A stretch of 6,414 bases of DNA from Bacteroidota bacterium (lineage in GTDB: Bacteria; Bacteroidota; Rhodothermia; Rhodothermales; Rubricoccaceae): the NCBI GenBank assembly GCA_022564455.1, contig JADFLK010000133.1, positions 1-6,414 on the forward strand, given 5' to 3'. Shown here piece by piece: positions 1-5,499 of the stretch. Within the stretch, counting starts at the first letter, position 1; the number at the start of each line of letters is the position of its first letter. The notes beneath the pieces are model-generated. The model saw only the letters and a list, made by a program, of their open reading frames with translations, searched no databases and was not told the DNA's origin. The position numbers were made by a program, and so were the translations under genes.

Positions 1-107
1 CAAAGGCCCGCACTCTTTAAATTGAAGCCGCTTCGGGAGGTTGTCGGGGCCAGGAACCTGCTGACTAACCACCGCCGTAGTAGAATCGTCCCAAATCCGA
101 CAGATTT

Positions 108-791
108 CTACGAACCGCTGCGGCCGGATAGCATCGCGTAAACAAGCAGATTGACGCCCATACGCAACGCGGCCTCTCGGATTCCCTCCGGGTCGTTGTG
201 GACATCGGCCTCTTCCCAGCCATCGGCCAGATCGCTTTCGTAAGCGTAGAAGACACAAAGGCGCCCTTCGTAGAACAGCCCGAAACCACGTGCAGGCTCG
301 TTATCGTGCTCGTGGATTTTCGGGAGGCCTCGCGGGAAATCGAAGTGGATGCTGTAGAGCTCGTGCGACAACGGCAACTCCACGAACTCCTGATCCGGAA
401 ACACCTTCTCCATCTCACGGCGAATGGCCTCGTCGAGGCCGTAATCGTCGTTTATGTAGAGGAATCCGCCGCCTTCGAGGTACCTCCGCAGCCGATCAGC
501 TTCCCGTTCCGTAAAGAAAACATTCCCGTGCCCGTTCAGATAAAGAAACGGATACCGGAAGAGGTTGTCGTTGTCGAGTTCGGCCGTGGCAGGCTGGGGA
601 GCGATGTCGAGCAGCGTGTTGGCACGGGCAAAGGCGATGAGGTTCGGGAGCGGGTTACCGCTGTACCAGTCGCCTCCGCCGCCGTACTGCACGCGCGCAA
701 TCGTGATCTCGTGCGTGTCCTGTGCGCTCACGAGAGGAACGAGGAGGAAGGCGATGAAGAAAACCAGCCGGCGGAGGAGCGTCTGATGCAT
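108..791 (-). CDS. Exported DUF4159 domain protein
   Basis: A 227-residue protein that I assign to the DUF4159 family, whose biochemical role is not established. Residues 1-23 form a signal peptide: basic LRR at 6-8, a hydrophobic core at about 9-21, and a likely signal peptidase I site after VSA (23/24). The mature protein should therefore be periplasmic or secreted. Family-like segments are RVQYGGGGDWY (33-43), LNGHGN (85-90), a helix followed by GGGFLYINDDYG (107-118), LPLSHELYSIHFDF (139-152) and a C-terminal MGVNLLVYAM (211-220). The alternating strands and glycine-rich turns resemble the glutamine-amidotransferase-like fold proposed for relatives, but I see no clear catalytic cysteine nucleophile; the one cysteine (179) lies in a strand. 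The gene stands alone, divergent from the toxin-antitoxin genes. There is no Shine-Dalgarno sequence before the ATG. The minus strand has TGCATTTG about 13 bases upstream of the ATG, a weak partial match to a Bacteroidota -7 element without a good -33 partner. Confidence 0.85.
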   Translation of the reverse strand: MHQTLLRRLVFFIAFLLVPLVSAQDTHEITIARVQYGGGGDWYSGNPLPNLIAFARANTLLDIAPQPATAELDNDNLFRYPFLYLNGHGNVFFTEREADRLRRYLEGGGFLYINDDYGLDEAIRREMEKVFPDQEFVELPLSHELYSIHFDFPRGLPKIHEHDNEPARGFGLFYEGRLCVFYAYESDLADGWEEADVHNDPEGIREAALRMGVNLLVYAMLSGRSGS

Positions 792-992
792 AACGGTGAA
801 ATATCAAATGCAGCTATTGGTTCCGCCCAGGTTCGTTTGCACCCGAGAAAAACATCTGTTTGGACAAACGCACGCGCTCCCCTTCTGGTACGGCACAACT
901 ACCTACCGAAACGTCGGCCACATGCCCAACACCGTCGTCGGCAAGTAGTTCGCCCGATGCAGAGGCAGTACGCCCGGAATTGAAACCAACAA

Positions 993-1015
993 AACGTCTT
1001 GACGTTGTAACGTCA
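993..1015. promoter_or_regulatory. Candidate antitoxin operator: three phased inverted half-sites
   Basis: AACGTC (993-998), GACGTT (1001-1006) and AACGTC (1009-1014) alternate in orientation and start exactly 8 bases apart. Each neighbouring pair is an inverted repeat with a 2-base spacer, and the right-hand pair extends to 7-bp arms (TGACGTT, GT, AACGTCA, 1000-1015). The array ends 18 bases before the antitoxin ATG at 1034. Ribbon-helix-helix antitoxins are known to bind arrays of short palindromic half-sites cooperatively and repress their own operon, so an autoregulatory operator is the natural reading. A -35-like TTGACG (999-1004) lies inside the array, but I see no good -10 partner, so the promoter position is unresolved. 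Confidence 0.6.
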
Positions 1016-1033
1016 GAACAATTCGACTCAACC

Positions 1034-1270
1034 ATGCCTGGCACCAAGTCAAAACGCGCGACTATCTACTTCGACCCGGTACTTCACAAGGCGCTTCGCC
1101 TCAAGGCCGTTGACACAGATCAGTCTGTCTCAGATGTCGTGGACGAAGCCGTTCGAGCGTTGCTGGCTGAAGACGCCGAAGACCTTGCCACCCTGGATAG
1201 CCGCATCAGCGAGCCGACCGCGTCGTTCGAGAGCTTCGTTCGGGATCTCAAGGCCGAAGGCTTCATTTGA
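1034..1270 (+). CDS. Ribbon-helix-helix (CopG/Arc-like) antitoxin
   Basis: A 78-residue protein with a short basic N-terminus (KSKR, 5-8), a beta strand RATIYF (8-13), helix A (about 14-26) and helix B after a TDQSVSDVV turn (28-43). This is the DNA-binding ribbon-helix-helix layout, which works as a dimer. The tail (about 50-78, ending in SFVRDLKAEGFI) is the part that in related antitoxins wraps and neutralises the toxin. It is followed at once by a RelE/ParE toxin, with its TGA overlapping the toxin start by 4 bases. The open frame runs back to an ATG at 860. I prefer 1034 because the extra 58 residues are low-complexity (Pro, Ser, Thr), because family members usually begin just before the strand, and because the candidate operator at 993-1015 would otherwise be inside the gene. 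The protein probably represses its own operon through that site. Confidence 0.85.
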   Translation: MPGTKSKRATIYFDPVLHKALRLKAVDTDQSVSDVVDEAVRALLAEDAEDLATLDSRISEPTASFESFVRDLKAEGFI

Positions 1271-1536
1271 GCACACACCAGTATACCATCAAGGTCAAAC
1301 GTAGCGCACGGAAAGAGATCAAGGCGATTTCAACCAAACGCGACCGGCAACGGGTGATCAAACGAATCGCAGCGTTGGCAGATGATCCTCGTCCGCCAGG
1401 CAGTGTGAAGCTCTCCGGCCGCGAGGCCTATCGAATCCGGCAAGGTCGCTACCGGATTATCTACACTATAGAAGGTGTCCAACTCATCATTGAAGTCGTG
1501 AAGGTTGGCCCACGAGGAAGCGTATATCGTTCTTGA
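1267..1536 (+). CDS. RelE/ParE-family toxin
   Basis: An 89-residue basic protein with the compact RelE/ParE fold. It has an N-terminal strand YTIKVKRSARKEI (6-18), two helices rich in Lys and Arg (about 13-40), then KLSGREAYRIRQGRYRIIYTI (48-68) and a closing strand IIEVVKVGPRGSVYR (74-88). RelE-type members cleave mRNA on the ribosome, whereas ParE-type members poison gyrase. The KL..R..YRIR.G.YRIIY pattern and the late basic-plus-tyrosine segment (R83, Y87) favour the RelE side. The usual GHR motif reads GPR here (81-83), so a histidine common in the family is replaced by proline; whether the toxin is still active cannot be told. The likely start is TTG at 1267, inside TTGA with the antitoxin stop. 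No in-frame ATG gives a full-length fold, and the overlap implies translational coupling with more antitoxin than toxin made. Confidence 0.85.
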   Translation: MSTHQYTIKVKRSARKEIKAISTKRDRQRVIKRIAALADDPRPPGSVKLSGREAYRIRQGRYRIIYTIEGVQLIIEVVKVGPRGSVYRS

Positions 1537-1579
1537 CCAGCAAGGAGAAGCAACTTTACCCGCAGCCTGCACGGATATT

Positions 1580-1945
1580 ATGATGCCCAAAGTCAACCTC
1601 ACCGAGAGCTTCGCCCGGTTCGACGACTACTGGTCGCCGAAGATCGTGGCCGAGTTAAACGGGCAACACGTGAAGCTCGCGAAGCTGAGAGGCGAGTTCA
1701 TCTGGCATAGCCACGAACGCGAAGACGAACTATTCCTCGTCGTGAAGGGCAGCTTGACGATCAAACTTCGAGACGAGGAAGATGTCGTCCTCCACGAAGG
1801 CGAGTTCTTCGTGGTGCCGCGTGGCGTGGAGCATCTACCGGTCGCAGAAGAGGAAGCCCATGTGCTTCTCTTTGAACCGGCTTCCACGCTCAACACGGGC
1901 AACATCGAAAATGATCGGACTGTTCGCGAGATGGAGCGCCTGTAG
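1580..1945 (+). CDS. Small single-domain cupin protein
   Basis: A 121-residue single-domain cupin. Cupin motif 1 is visible as G38, then H43-S-H45, E50 and G57, and motif 2 as G74, P80, G82 and H85. The two histidines of HxH, the glutamate and H85 are the usual ligands of a mononuclear metal, so the site looks intact. Small cupins of this type have varied roles (isomerase, dioxygenase, sugar or metabolite binding) and the substrate cannot be read from sequence. Translation can begin at either of two adjacent ATGs (1580 or 1583). The frame is open back to a TTG at 1505, but that would overlap the toxin and add residues not expected in the family. There is no signal peptide, so it is cytosolic. 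It starts 43 bases after the toxin and ends 33 bases before the DUF1801 gene, so co-transcription is plausible. No Shine-Dalgarno sequence is present. Confidence 0.85.
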   Translation: MMPKVNLTESFARFDDYWSPKIVAELNGQHVKLAKLRGEFIWHSHEREDELFLVVKGSLTIKLRDEEDVVLHEGEFFVVPRGVEHLPVAEEEAHVLLFEPASTLNTGNIENDRTVREMERL

Positions 1946-1978
1946 CATCCTCCGAGGCAACCTCACCATCACAACCCT

Positions 1979-2401
1979 ATGGCCAAGAACAAAACCATAG
2001 CCAACGAACTCAGTGTAGCTGAATTTCTGAACGCCGTAGCCGACGATCGCCGTCGTGCAGATTGCTACGCCACCCTCGAACTTATGAAGGACGTTTCCGG
2101 CGAAGAGCCAAGAATGTGGGGCACGAGCATCGTAGGGTTCGGTAGCTATCACTACGTGTACGAGAGCGGCCGGGAGGGCGACGCTCCGCTGACTGGGTTC
2201 TCTCCACGAAGCAAAAGCCTCACCCTCTACATCATGGCGGGCTTCAAGCGGTACGACTACCTCATGAACAAGCTCGGGAAACACAGAACCGGCAAATCCT
2301 GCCTCTACATTAACCAACTCGAGGACATTGATCTTGACGTGCTGCGTGAACTCGTCCACCATTCCATCGAATACATGAGGCAGAAGTACCCGGCTCCCTG
2401 A
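1979..2401 (+). CDS. DUF1801 domain protein
   Basis: A 140-residue cytosolic protein of the DUF1801 (YdhG-like) family. It shows an N-terminal helix SVAEFLNAVADDRRRADC (12-29), a PRMWGTSIVGFG segment (44-55), a YVYESGREG loop (59-67), a central strand FSPRSKSLTLYIM (74-86), then GKSCLYINQLEDIDLDVLRELV (105-126) with a closing helix. The W-G-x-S-I-V-G-F-G and GKSCLYI-x(3)-ED-D signatures are typical of the family, and the length matches. DUF1801 proteins have a compact alpha/beta fold and no firmly established reaction. The gene follows the cupin by 33 bases on the same strand and is followed by a likely terminator at 2427-2461, so it is probably the last gene of the transcript containing the cupin and perhaps the toxin-antitoxin pair. 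The start is the ATG at 1979, with no Shine-Dalgarno sequence. Confidence 0.85.
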   Translation: MAKNKTIANELSVAEFLNAVADDRRRADCYATLELMKDVSGEEPRMWGTSIVGFGSYHYVYESGREGDAPLTGFSPRSKSLTLYIMAGFKRYDYLMNKLGKHRTGKSCLYINQLEDIDLDVLRELVHHSIEYMRQKYPAP

Positions 2402-2426
2402 ATCCACGAGATTCTTCTCTGGAAAA

Positions 2427-2461
2427 CCCCGACGGACACGACGGCGTTGGGGCCTTCTTTT
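2427..2461 (+). terminator. Likely intrinsic terminator after DUF1801
   Basis: CCCCGACG (2427-2434) pairs with CGTTGGGG (2445-2452) as an 8-bp stem, including one G-U wobble, around a 10-base loop. It is followed by CCTTCTTTT, giving a modest U-rich tail, and preceded by AAAA. It lies 26 bases after the DUF1801 stop, where the end of the upstream transcript is expected. Confidence 0.55.
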
Positions 2462-2495
2462 GTGCGCCAGGGCCTGTTCACAGTAGGCGTGGTGA

Positions 2496-2536
2496 GATCG
2501 GTTCGAGGACCCCGCAGTACTGCGGGGAGGCCGATT
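2496..2536. repeat. Perfect 18-bp palindrome inside a larger inverted repeat
   Basis: CCCCGCAGT at 2510-2518 is followed without a spacer by its exact reverse complement ACTGCGGGG at 2519-2527. It is flanked by a second, weaker pair: GATCGG (2496-2501) and CCGATT (2531-2536), five Watson-Crick pairs plus one wobble. The element lies in the gap between the DUF1801 terminator and LtrA (2402-2672). It could be a dimeric operator, a cruciform or a folded RNA. No T-run follows it, so it is not an obvious terminator. The rest of the gap shows no gene that I can support. Confidence 0.55.
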
Positions 2537-2672
2537 CAAGGCGCACGAGGAGGCCGGGGCAATAGTCCCGGATGACGAGTGCAACGCTGAAGCGGACCAG
2601 AATGGCCCGAAACAGTCCTTCACGATTTACTGTGATCAGGCCCTAGTTTCTGCTTCACCCACCATATATGCC

Positions 2673-3827
2673 ATGGCCGCTGCTGCTAGTCGCTCCTTGT
2701 ACACCGAAGAAGAGCAGGGAGCCGCGTTCGTCGAGCTGTTCTTCGACCTCGTGTTCGTGTTCGCGATTACGCAAGTAACCAGCCTGGTTCTCAACGACCT
2801 GACGTTTGCGGGCATTGGCAAGGCTCTGCTCATCTTTTGGATGATCTGGTGGGGATGGACGCAGTTCACGTGGGCGCTCAACCCGGCCAACACCGACCAC
2901 GTAATGGTCCGGCTGTGGACACTCGTAGCCGCGGGCGTTGCCTTCATCATGGCTGTAAGCGTTGGCGACGCGTTCGGAGATGGAGGGCTCCTGTTTGCCG
3001 GAACGTATGTCGCGGTGCGATTGATTGGACTTGGCCTCTTTTACAAGATTTCAATTGAACAACCCGAACTGTCCGCCGCCGTTCGACTATTTACCCTGCG
3101 TTCTCTGGGAGGACTTGCCCTGGCCATCCTTGGCGGTTTCATGGTCCCAGAACTACGCGTTTGGATCTGGCTCGGCGTCGTGCTACTTGACATGTGGGCA
3201 TCCGGAACTTCGGGCAGCCGGGGTGGATGGGATCTGCATCCTGGCCATTTTGCGGAGCGGCACGGGCTGTTCGTGATTATCGCGCTTGGCGAATCGTTGG
3301 TAGCAGCGGGTGTTGCCGCCTCGCATCAGGAATTGACAACGCCTCTCTTGCTGGTTGCCCTCGGAGCGGTCTCTGTGAGCTGCCTGCTCTGGTGGTCCTA
3401 TTTCGGGTGGCTGAAGGAAGGCCTCGAACGTGCGCTGCGCTCCAAGAAGGGCTCCGGTCAATCCATCCTTGCTCGAAATGCATACAGCCTCGTCCATTTC
3501 CCGCTGGTAGTGGGCGTTATCGCCATTGCCGTCGGAGTGGAAGAGATGGTTGCCCATCCGACCGATCCGCTCCACACCGGTCCTCTCGCGGCATTCGCTA
3601 CCGGCATTGTTCTCTTCATAGGAGCAGCCGCCGTGGCATGGCTGATCGCGAGTGGGAAGCTGCTCTGGAAACGTGTGACCATTGCTGTAGCGACAGCGAT
3701 CGCTCTCTTGTTACTCCCAACCGCGATGCCGCTCTGGGTACTCGGGATCACCTCAGTTGCACTTTTGATCATTCTCGTCGTCGAGTTCGCGCATTGCACA
3801 GAGACAGTGGCACATGGAGCGGAATAG
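2673..3827 (+). CDS. ltrA: LtrA-family (low temperature requirement A) membrane protein
   Basis: A 384-residue integral membrane protein of the LtrA family, named after a Listeria gene needed for growth at low temperature; the molecular function is unknown. The family signature is clear at the N-terminus (ELFFDLVFVFAITQ, 21-34) and again as HFAERHGLFVIIALGES (192-208). Hydrophobic segments suggest about ten or more membrane helices, for example at 22-40, 50-68, 81-98, 106-124, 144-158, 162-178, 196-214, 223-242, 272-290, 305-326, 334-350 and 354-372. Charged residues embedded in the first segment (E21, D25) and in the AERHG segment are conserved in the family and may be functional. Length fits the family. 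The start is the ATG at 2673; the ATG at 2668 is out of frame. The gene appears to be transcribed alone, after a 270-base gap with a terminator and a palindrome, and converges on the LEA-like gene downstream. Confidence 0.88.
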   Translation: MAAAASRSLYTEEEQGAAFVELFFDLVFVFAITQVTSLVLNDLTFAGIGKALLIFWMIWWGWTQFTWALNPANTDHVMVRLWTLVAAGVAFIMAVSVGDAFGDGGLLFAGTYVAVRLIGLGLFYKISIEQPELSAAVRLFTLRSLGGLALAILGGFMVPELRVWIWLGVVLLDMWASGTSGSRGGWDLHPGHFAERHGLFVIIALGESLVAAGVAASHQELTTPLLLVALGAVSVSCLLWWSYFGWLKEGLERALRSKKGSGQSILARNAYSLVHFPLVVGVIAIAVGVEEMVAHPTDPLHTGPLAAFATGIVLFIGAAAVAWLIASGKLLWKRVTIAVATAIALLLLPTAMPLWVLGITSVALLIILVVEFAHCTETVAHGAE

Positions 3828-3859
3828 CGGCGCCGGCCGGTACGAAATGCCTGATTACA

Positions 3860-3894
3860 AGTCGCCCCCGCCTGCATCACAGACCAGGGCGACT
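3860..3894. terminator. Hairpin between convergent genes, possible bidirectional terminator
   Basis: AGTCGCCC (3860-3867) and GGGCGACT (3887-3894) form a perfect 8-bp GC-rich stem with a 19-base loop. It lies in the 89-base gap between the convergent LtrA (plus) and LEA-like (minus) genes, where a terminator serving both strands is expected. Neither side has a real U-tract, which lowers confidence. Confidence 0.35.
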
Positions 3895-3916
3895 ACACCT
3901 CAGGTCGAATCCGGGG

Positions 3917-4519
3917 CTAGTCGTCTCCGCCGCCGAAGGCCTTCTTGATCTTGCCGAACAAACCACCTGCGGCTTCCTTCACGTCACCGGCCAACTCTTT
4001 GGCTTCGTCCAGGGCCTTCTCGGCCAGGTCGTCGACCTTGTCGAAGACCTCACCGGCCGTCTCCTTCACGTTGTCCGGCAGGGCGTCGGCCACCTTGTCT
4101 TTGATGTCTCCGGCAACGTCAACCACCTTGTCCTTGATATCCCCGACAGTCTCCTTCACGTTGTCTGGAATAGCGTCGGCCACCTTGTCCTTGACGTCGG
4201 TTGCCAAATCAGCCGCTTTACTTCCGAGGTCGCCCGCCTTTTCGGCGGCAGCGCCTGCAGTACCCGCTACGGCGTCTTTCGCGCCCGAGGCCACGTCGCT
4301 TGCTATCTCAGCTGCGGCATCGGCGGTGTCAACGGCCTTGTCTTTCGCGGCGCCGGCCGCTTCTGTGGTCTGACTAACGGCAGCACCTGCCGCCTCAGCT
4401 ACGTCGGCGGCTTTCTCTTTGGCCGCGTCAACTGCATCGCTTGCCTGGTCTTGAACGGCTTCCGCCGCGTCGCCCACTTTGTCTTTGAGGGCGTCGATTT
4501 TGTCGCTTTTGAAGTCCAT
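3917..4519 (-). CDS. LEA-like amphipathic repeat protein, Lys/Ala/Asp-rich
   Basis: A 200-residue low-complexity protein built mostly of Ala, Asp, Lys, Val and Glu, with no Arg, His, Cys, Trp or Tyr. Short motifs of the form D-x-x-K-D-K-V/A recur at roughly 11-residue spacing (for example VGDIKDKVVDV next to AGDIKDKVADA at 125-146), which is the hallmark of group 3 LEA and apolipoprotein-like amphipathic helices. A longer unit is duplicated exactly 30 residues apart: DVKDKVADAIPDNVKET (108-124) and DIKDKVADALPDNVKET (138-154). There is no signal peptide or membrane segment; the end (GGLFGKIKKAFGGGDD, 185-200) is a short amphipathic segment followed by an acidic tail. Such proteins are often disordered in solution, become helical on drying or at membranes, and protect against desiccation, salt or freezing. 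That role is inferred from composition. It lies 77 bases downstream of the lipoprotein on the same strand and probably has its own promoter. Confidence 0.75.
   Translation of the reverse strand: MDFKSDKIDALKDKVGDAAEAVQDQASDAVDAAKEKAADVAEAAGAAVSQTTEAAGAAKDKAVDTADAAAEIASDVASGAKDAVAGTAGAAAEKAGDLGSKAADLATDVKDKVADAIPDNVKETVGDIKDKVVDVAGDIKDKVADALPDNVKETAGEVFDKVDDLAEKALDEAKELAGDVKEAAGGLFGKIKKAFGGGDD
4059..4198 (-). repeat. 90-bp-spaced direct repeat within the LEA-like gene
   Basis: Bases 4059-4108 and 4149-4198 are the same in 44 of 50 positions and are spaced exactly 90 bp (30 codons) apart. Most differences are silent or conservative (Ile for Leu, Val for Ile), so this is a recent or selected in-frame duplication that keeps the helix repeat in register. 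Confidence 0.8.
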
Positions 4520-4554
4520 GATAGGGAAGGGTGATTAAGAAGTGGAACGGACCT

Positions 4555-4585
4555 TAAACATACGATGAAGGCCCGCAACTCCCAA
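4555..4585 (-). promoter_or_regulatory. Candidate Bacteroidota-type promoter for the LEA-like gene
   Basis: Read on the minus strand, TTG (4585-4583) is followed after 20 bases by TATGTTTA (4562-4555). This resembles the Bacteroidota -33 TTTG and -7 TAnnTTTG pair; the last base differs from consensus. Transcription would start roughly 30 bases before the ATG at 4519, giving a short leader, and would let the LEA-like gene be expressed separately from the lipoprotein gene upstream. Confidence 0.4.
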
Positions 4586-4596
4586 CTTCACATTCG

Positions 4597-5307
4597 CTAT
4601 CGGCTACGCGAGTCGTAGTAGTCGTCGCGGAGGCGCTCCACCACCTTGCTCGCCACGTAGTCGGCCAGGCTATCGAGGCCGCGCTGCATGTCCTCCTCCG
4701 AGAGGCGAGACAGTGCCCGCGCCGTAATCACGTTCCCCGCCGCTGCCGGCATCCCGAACAGCGAGCTGCTAAGCACCTCACGCTCGCGGATCTTGCGCCG
4801 CCACAACTCCACGGCGCGCACAGGGTCGAGCAGAAGGACCTCTCCCTCCAGTACGAAGTACGTCGCACCTTCGTACGAATCGGCGACGAGGCTGTAGTCG
4901 AAAATGCGGAGGTCGATGATATAGTCGGCATCGTCGGGGTGGTTCACCGGAACGAATCGAAGAAGTGCTGCGCTGTCCAGCAGCACCTTTCGCGCAATTT
5001 GGTCTGCGATGTCGATGCGGGCCACCACGCTGTCGAGCCGGGCCTGGGCCTCACGCGCTTCGCGGTATTTCGCAGCCGCTGTCCCAACGCGGATAGCTGA
5101 ACCTACCGGGTCGTACGGATCCACTGCTCCCTCGCCGGGATGGCCTCCCTGCACCCGAGGATGGGGCGGAATAGCGGCAACCACAGCGACGCTCTTCCCG
5201 TTCAGATCAACCTCGTGAAGGCGGTTCGAGGCGCTGCATCCAGCGACGGAAAGAGCCATCAACCCCAACAAAACTGAGAAACAAATACGTGCCGTCGTGG
5301 AGAACAT
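4597..5307 (-). CDS. Predicted outer-membrane or periplasmic lipoprotein, function unknown
   Basis: A 236-residue protein with a lipoprotein signal. The hydrophobic stretch at about 8-22 ends in the lipobox VAGC (21-24), so C24 should be lipidated after signal peptidase II cleavage. The residue after it is Ser, not Asp, which does not signal inner-membrane retention. The mature part begins with a short linker, a strand KSVAVVAAIPP (38-48), a Gly/Pro-rich loop (51-70) and a long charged helix (75-112). Then come DADYIIDLRIFDYSLV (126-141), a strand pair TYFVLEGEVLLLD (149-161) that includes ELWRRKI (167-173), and a C-terminal helix (202-230). This arrangement is reminiscent of small alpha/beta lipoproteins of the LpoB/GNA1162 type, but I cannot assign it to a named family. 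It is divergent from the ferredoxin gene and lies upstream of the LEA-like gene. Confidence 0.75.
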   Translation of the reverse strand: MFSTTARICFSVLLGLMALSVAGCSASNRLHEVDLNGKSVAVVAAIPPHPRVQGGHPGEGAVDPYDPVGSAIRVGTAAAKYREAREAQARLDSVVARIDIADQIARKVLLDSAALLRFVPVNHPDDADYIIDLRIFDYSLVADSYEGATYFVLEGEVLLLDPVRAVELWRRKIREREVLSSSLFGMPAAAGNVITARALSRLSEEDMQRGLDSLADYVASKVVERLRDDYYDSRSR

Positions 5308-5394
5308 CGGAGGTGAGTTTGATCTGCGGTAACATATCCGTGGACGGTATATTAGCCGCCCGAGCCGCGCAAGCGGTAACGTTTGCCTATCTCA

Positions 5395-5448
5395 TATTGC
5401 GCAGTCCTATTGCGCAGTCCGTATTGTGCAGTCCGTATTGCGCGGTGC
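5395..5448 (+). repeat. Four tandem 13-14-bp repeats upstream of ferredoxin
   Basis: TATTGCGCAGTCC occurs twice without a gap (5395-5407, 5408-5420), then after one G as TATTGTGCAGTCC (5422-5434), then after another G as the degraded TATTGCGCGGTGC (5436-5448). The array lies in the divergent gap between the lipoprotein and ferredoxin genes (5308-5499), about 50-105 bases before the ferredoxin ATG. It is too short and lacks spacers, so it is not a CRISPR. It could be a binding-site array or the remains of a small dispersed element. Confidence 0.75.
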
Positions 5449-5489
5449 GGTGGGCATGTCGGCCCTTCTAAATACGGAACACGCAATAC
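5421..5489. repeat. Imperfect inverted repeat / hairpin in the ferredoxin leader
   Basis: The 19 bases at 5421-5439 (GTATTGTGCAGTCCGTATT) match the reverse complement of 5471-5489 (AATACGGAACACGCAATAC) at 16 positions, with one further position able to form a wobble pair. The loop is 31 bases. The right arm is therefore an inverted copy of the tandem repeat unit. It ends 10 bases before the ferredoxin ATG, where a folded leader could affect translation. Confidence 0.6.
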
Positions 5490-5499
5490 ATTCGCCAAC

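Noticed and set aside
834..870. Inverted repeat CGTTTG (834-839) and CAAACG (865-870), with GTTTG/CAAAC at 858-869
   Set aside because: The arms are short (5-6 bp) and the spacing to promoter-like elements does not fit; not enough to call a site.
198..983. A 261-codon open frame on the plus strand
   Set aside because: It is antisense to the DUF4159 gene and reads into the operator region; no family motif is visible.
860..1033. A 58-residue N-terminal extension of the antitoxin
   Set aside because: The residues are low-complexity and would place the phased inverted repeats inside the coding region; the ATG at 1034 gives a normal-length ribbon-helix-helix protein.
1505..1579. An N-terminal extension of the cupin from a TTG
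   Set aside because: It overlaps the toxin end and adds residues with no cupin-like features; ATGs at 1580/1583 fit better.
2496..2545. A tRNA-like element (GGTTCGAG near a GC-rich hairpin)
   Set aside because: No acceptor stem, D arm or anticodon arm can be built around it; only the palindrome and a weak outer stem are present.
1835..2623. A 262-codon open frame on the minus strand
   Set aside because: It is antisense to the cupin and DUF1801 genes, which have clear family motifs; its own translation shows no domain.
3945..4373. A Ser/Ala/Leu-rich open frame antisense to the LEA-like gene
   Set aside because: The composition is the direct mirror of the LEA repeats on the other strand, so it is a shadow.
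3194..4534. A 446-codon open frame on the plus strand
   Set aside because: It runs through the second half of LtrA in another frame and then antisense through the LEA-like gene. Its translation is Arg/Ser/Cys-rich without recognisable domains, while the overlapped genes have family motifs or clear repeats.
5319..5353. TTGATC and TATATT as a sigma-70-like promoter for the ferredoxin
   Set aside because: The gap between them is 23 bases, too long for that promoter type, and the pair does not fit the Bacteroidota consensus.
5395..5489. A short CRISPR array
   Set aside because: The units are 13-14 bp and contiguous, with no unique spacers and no cas genes nearby.
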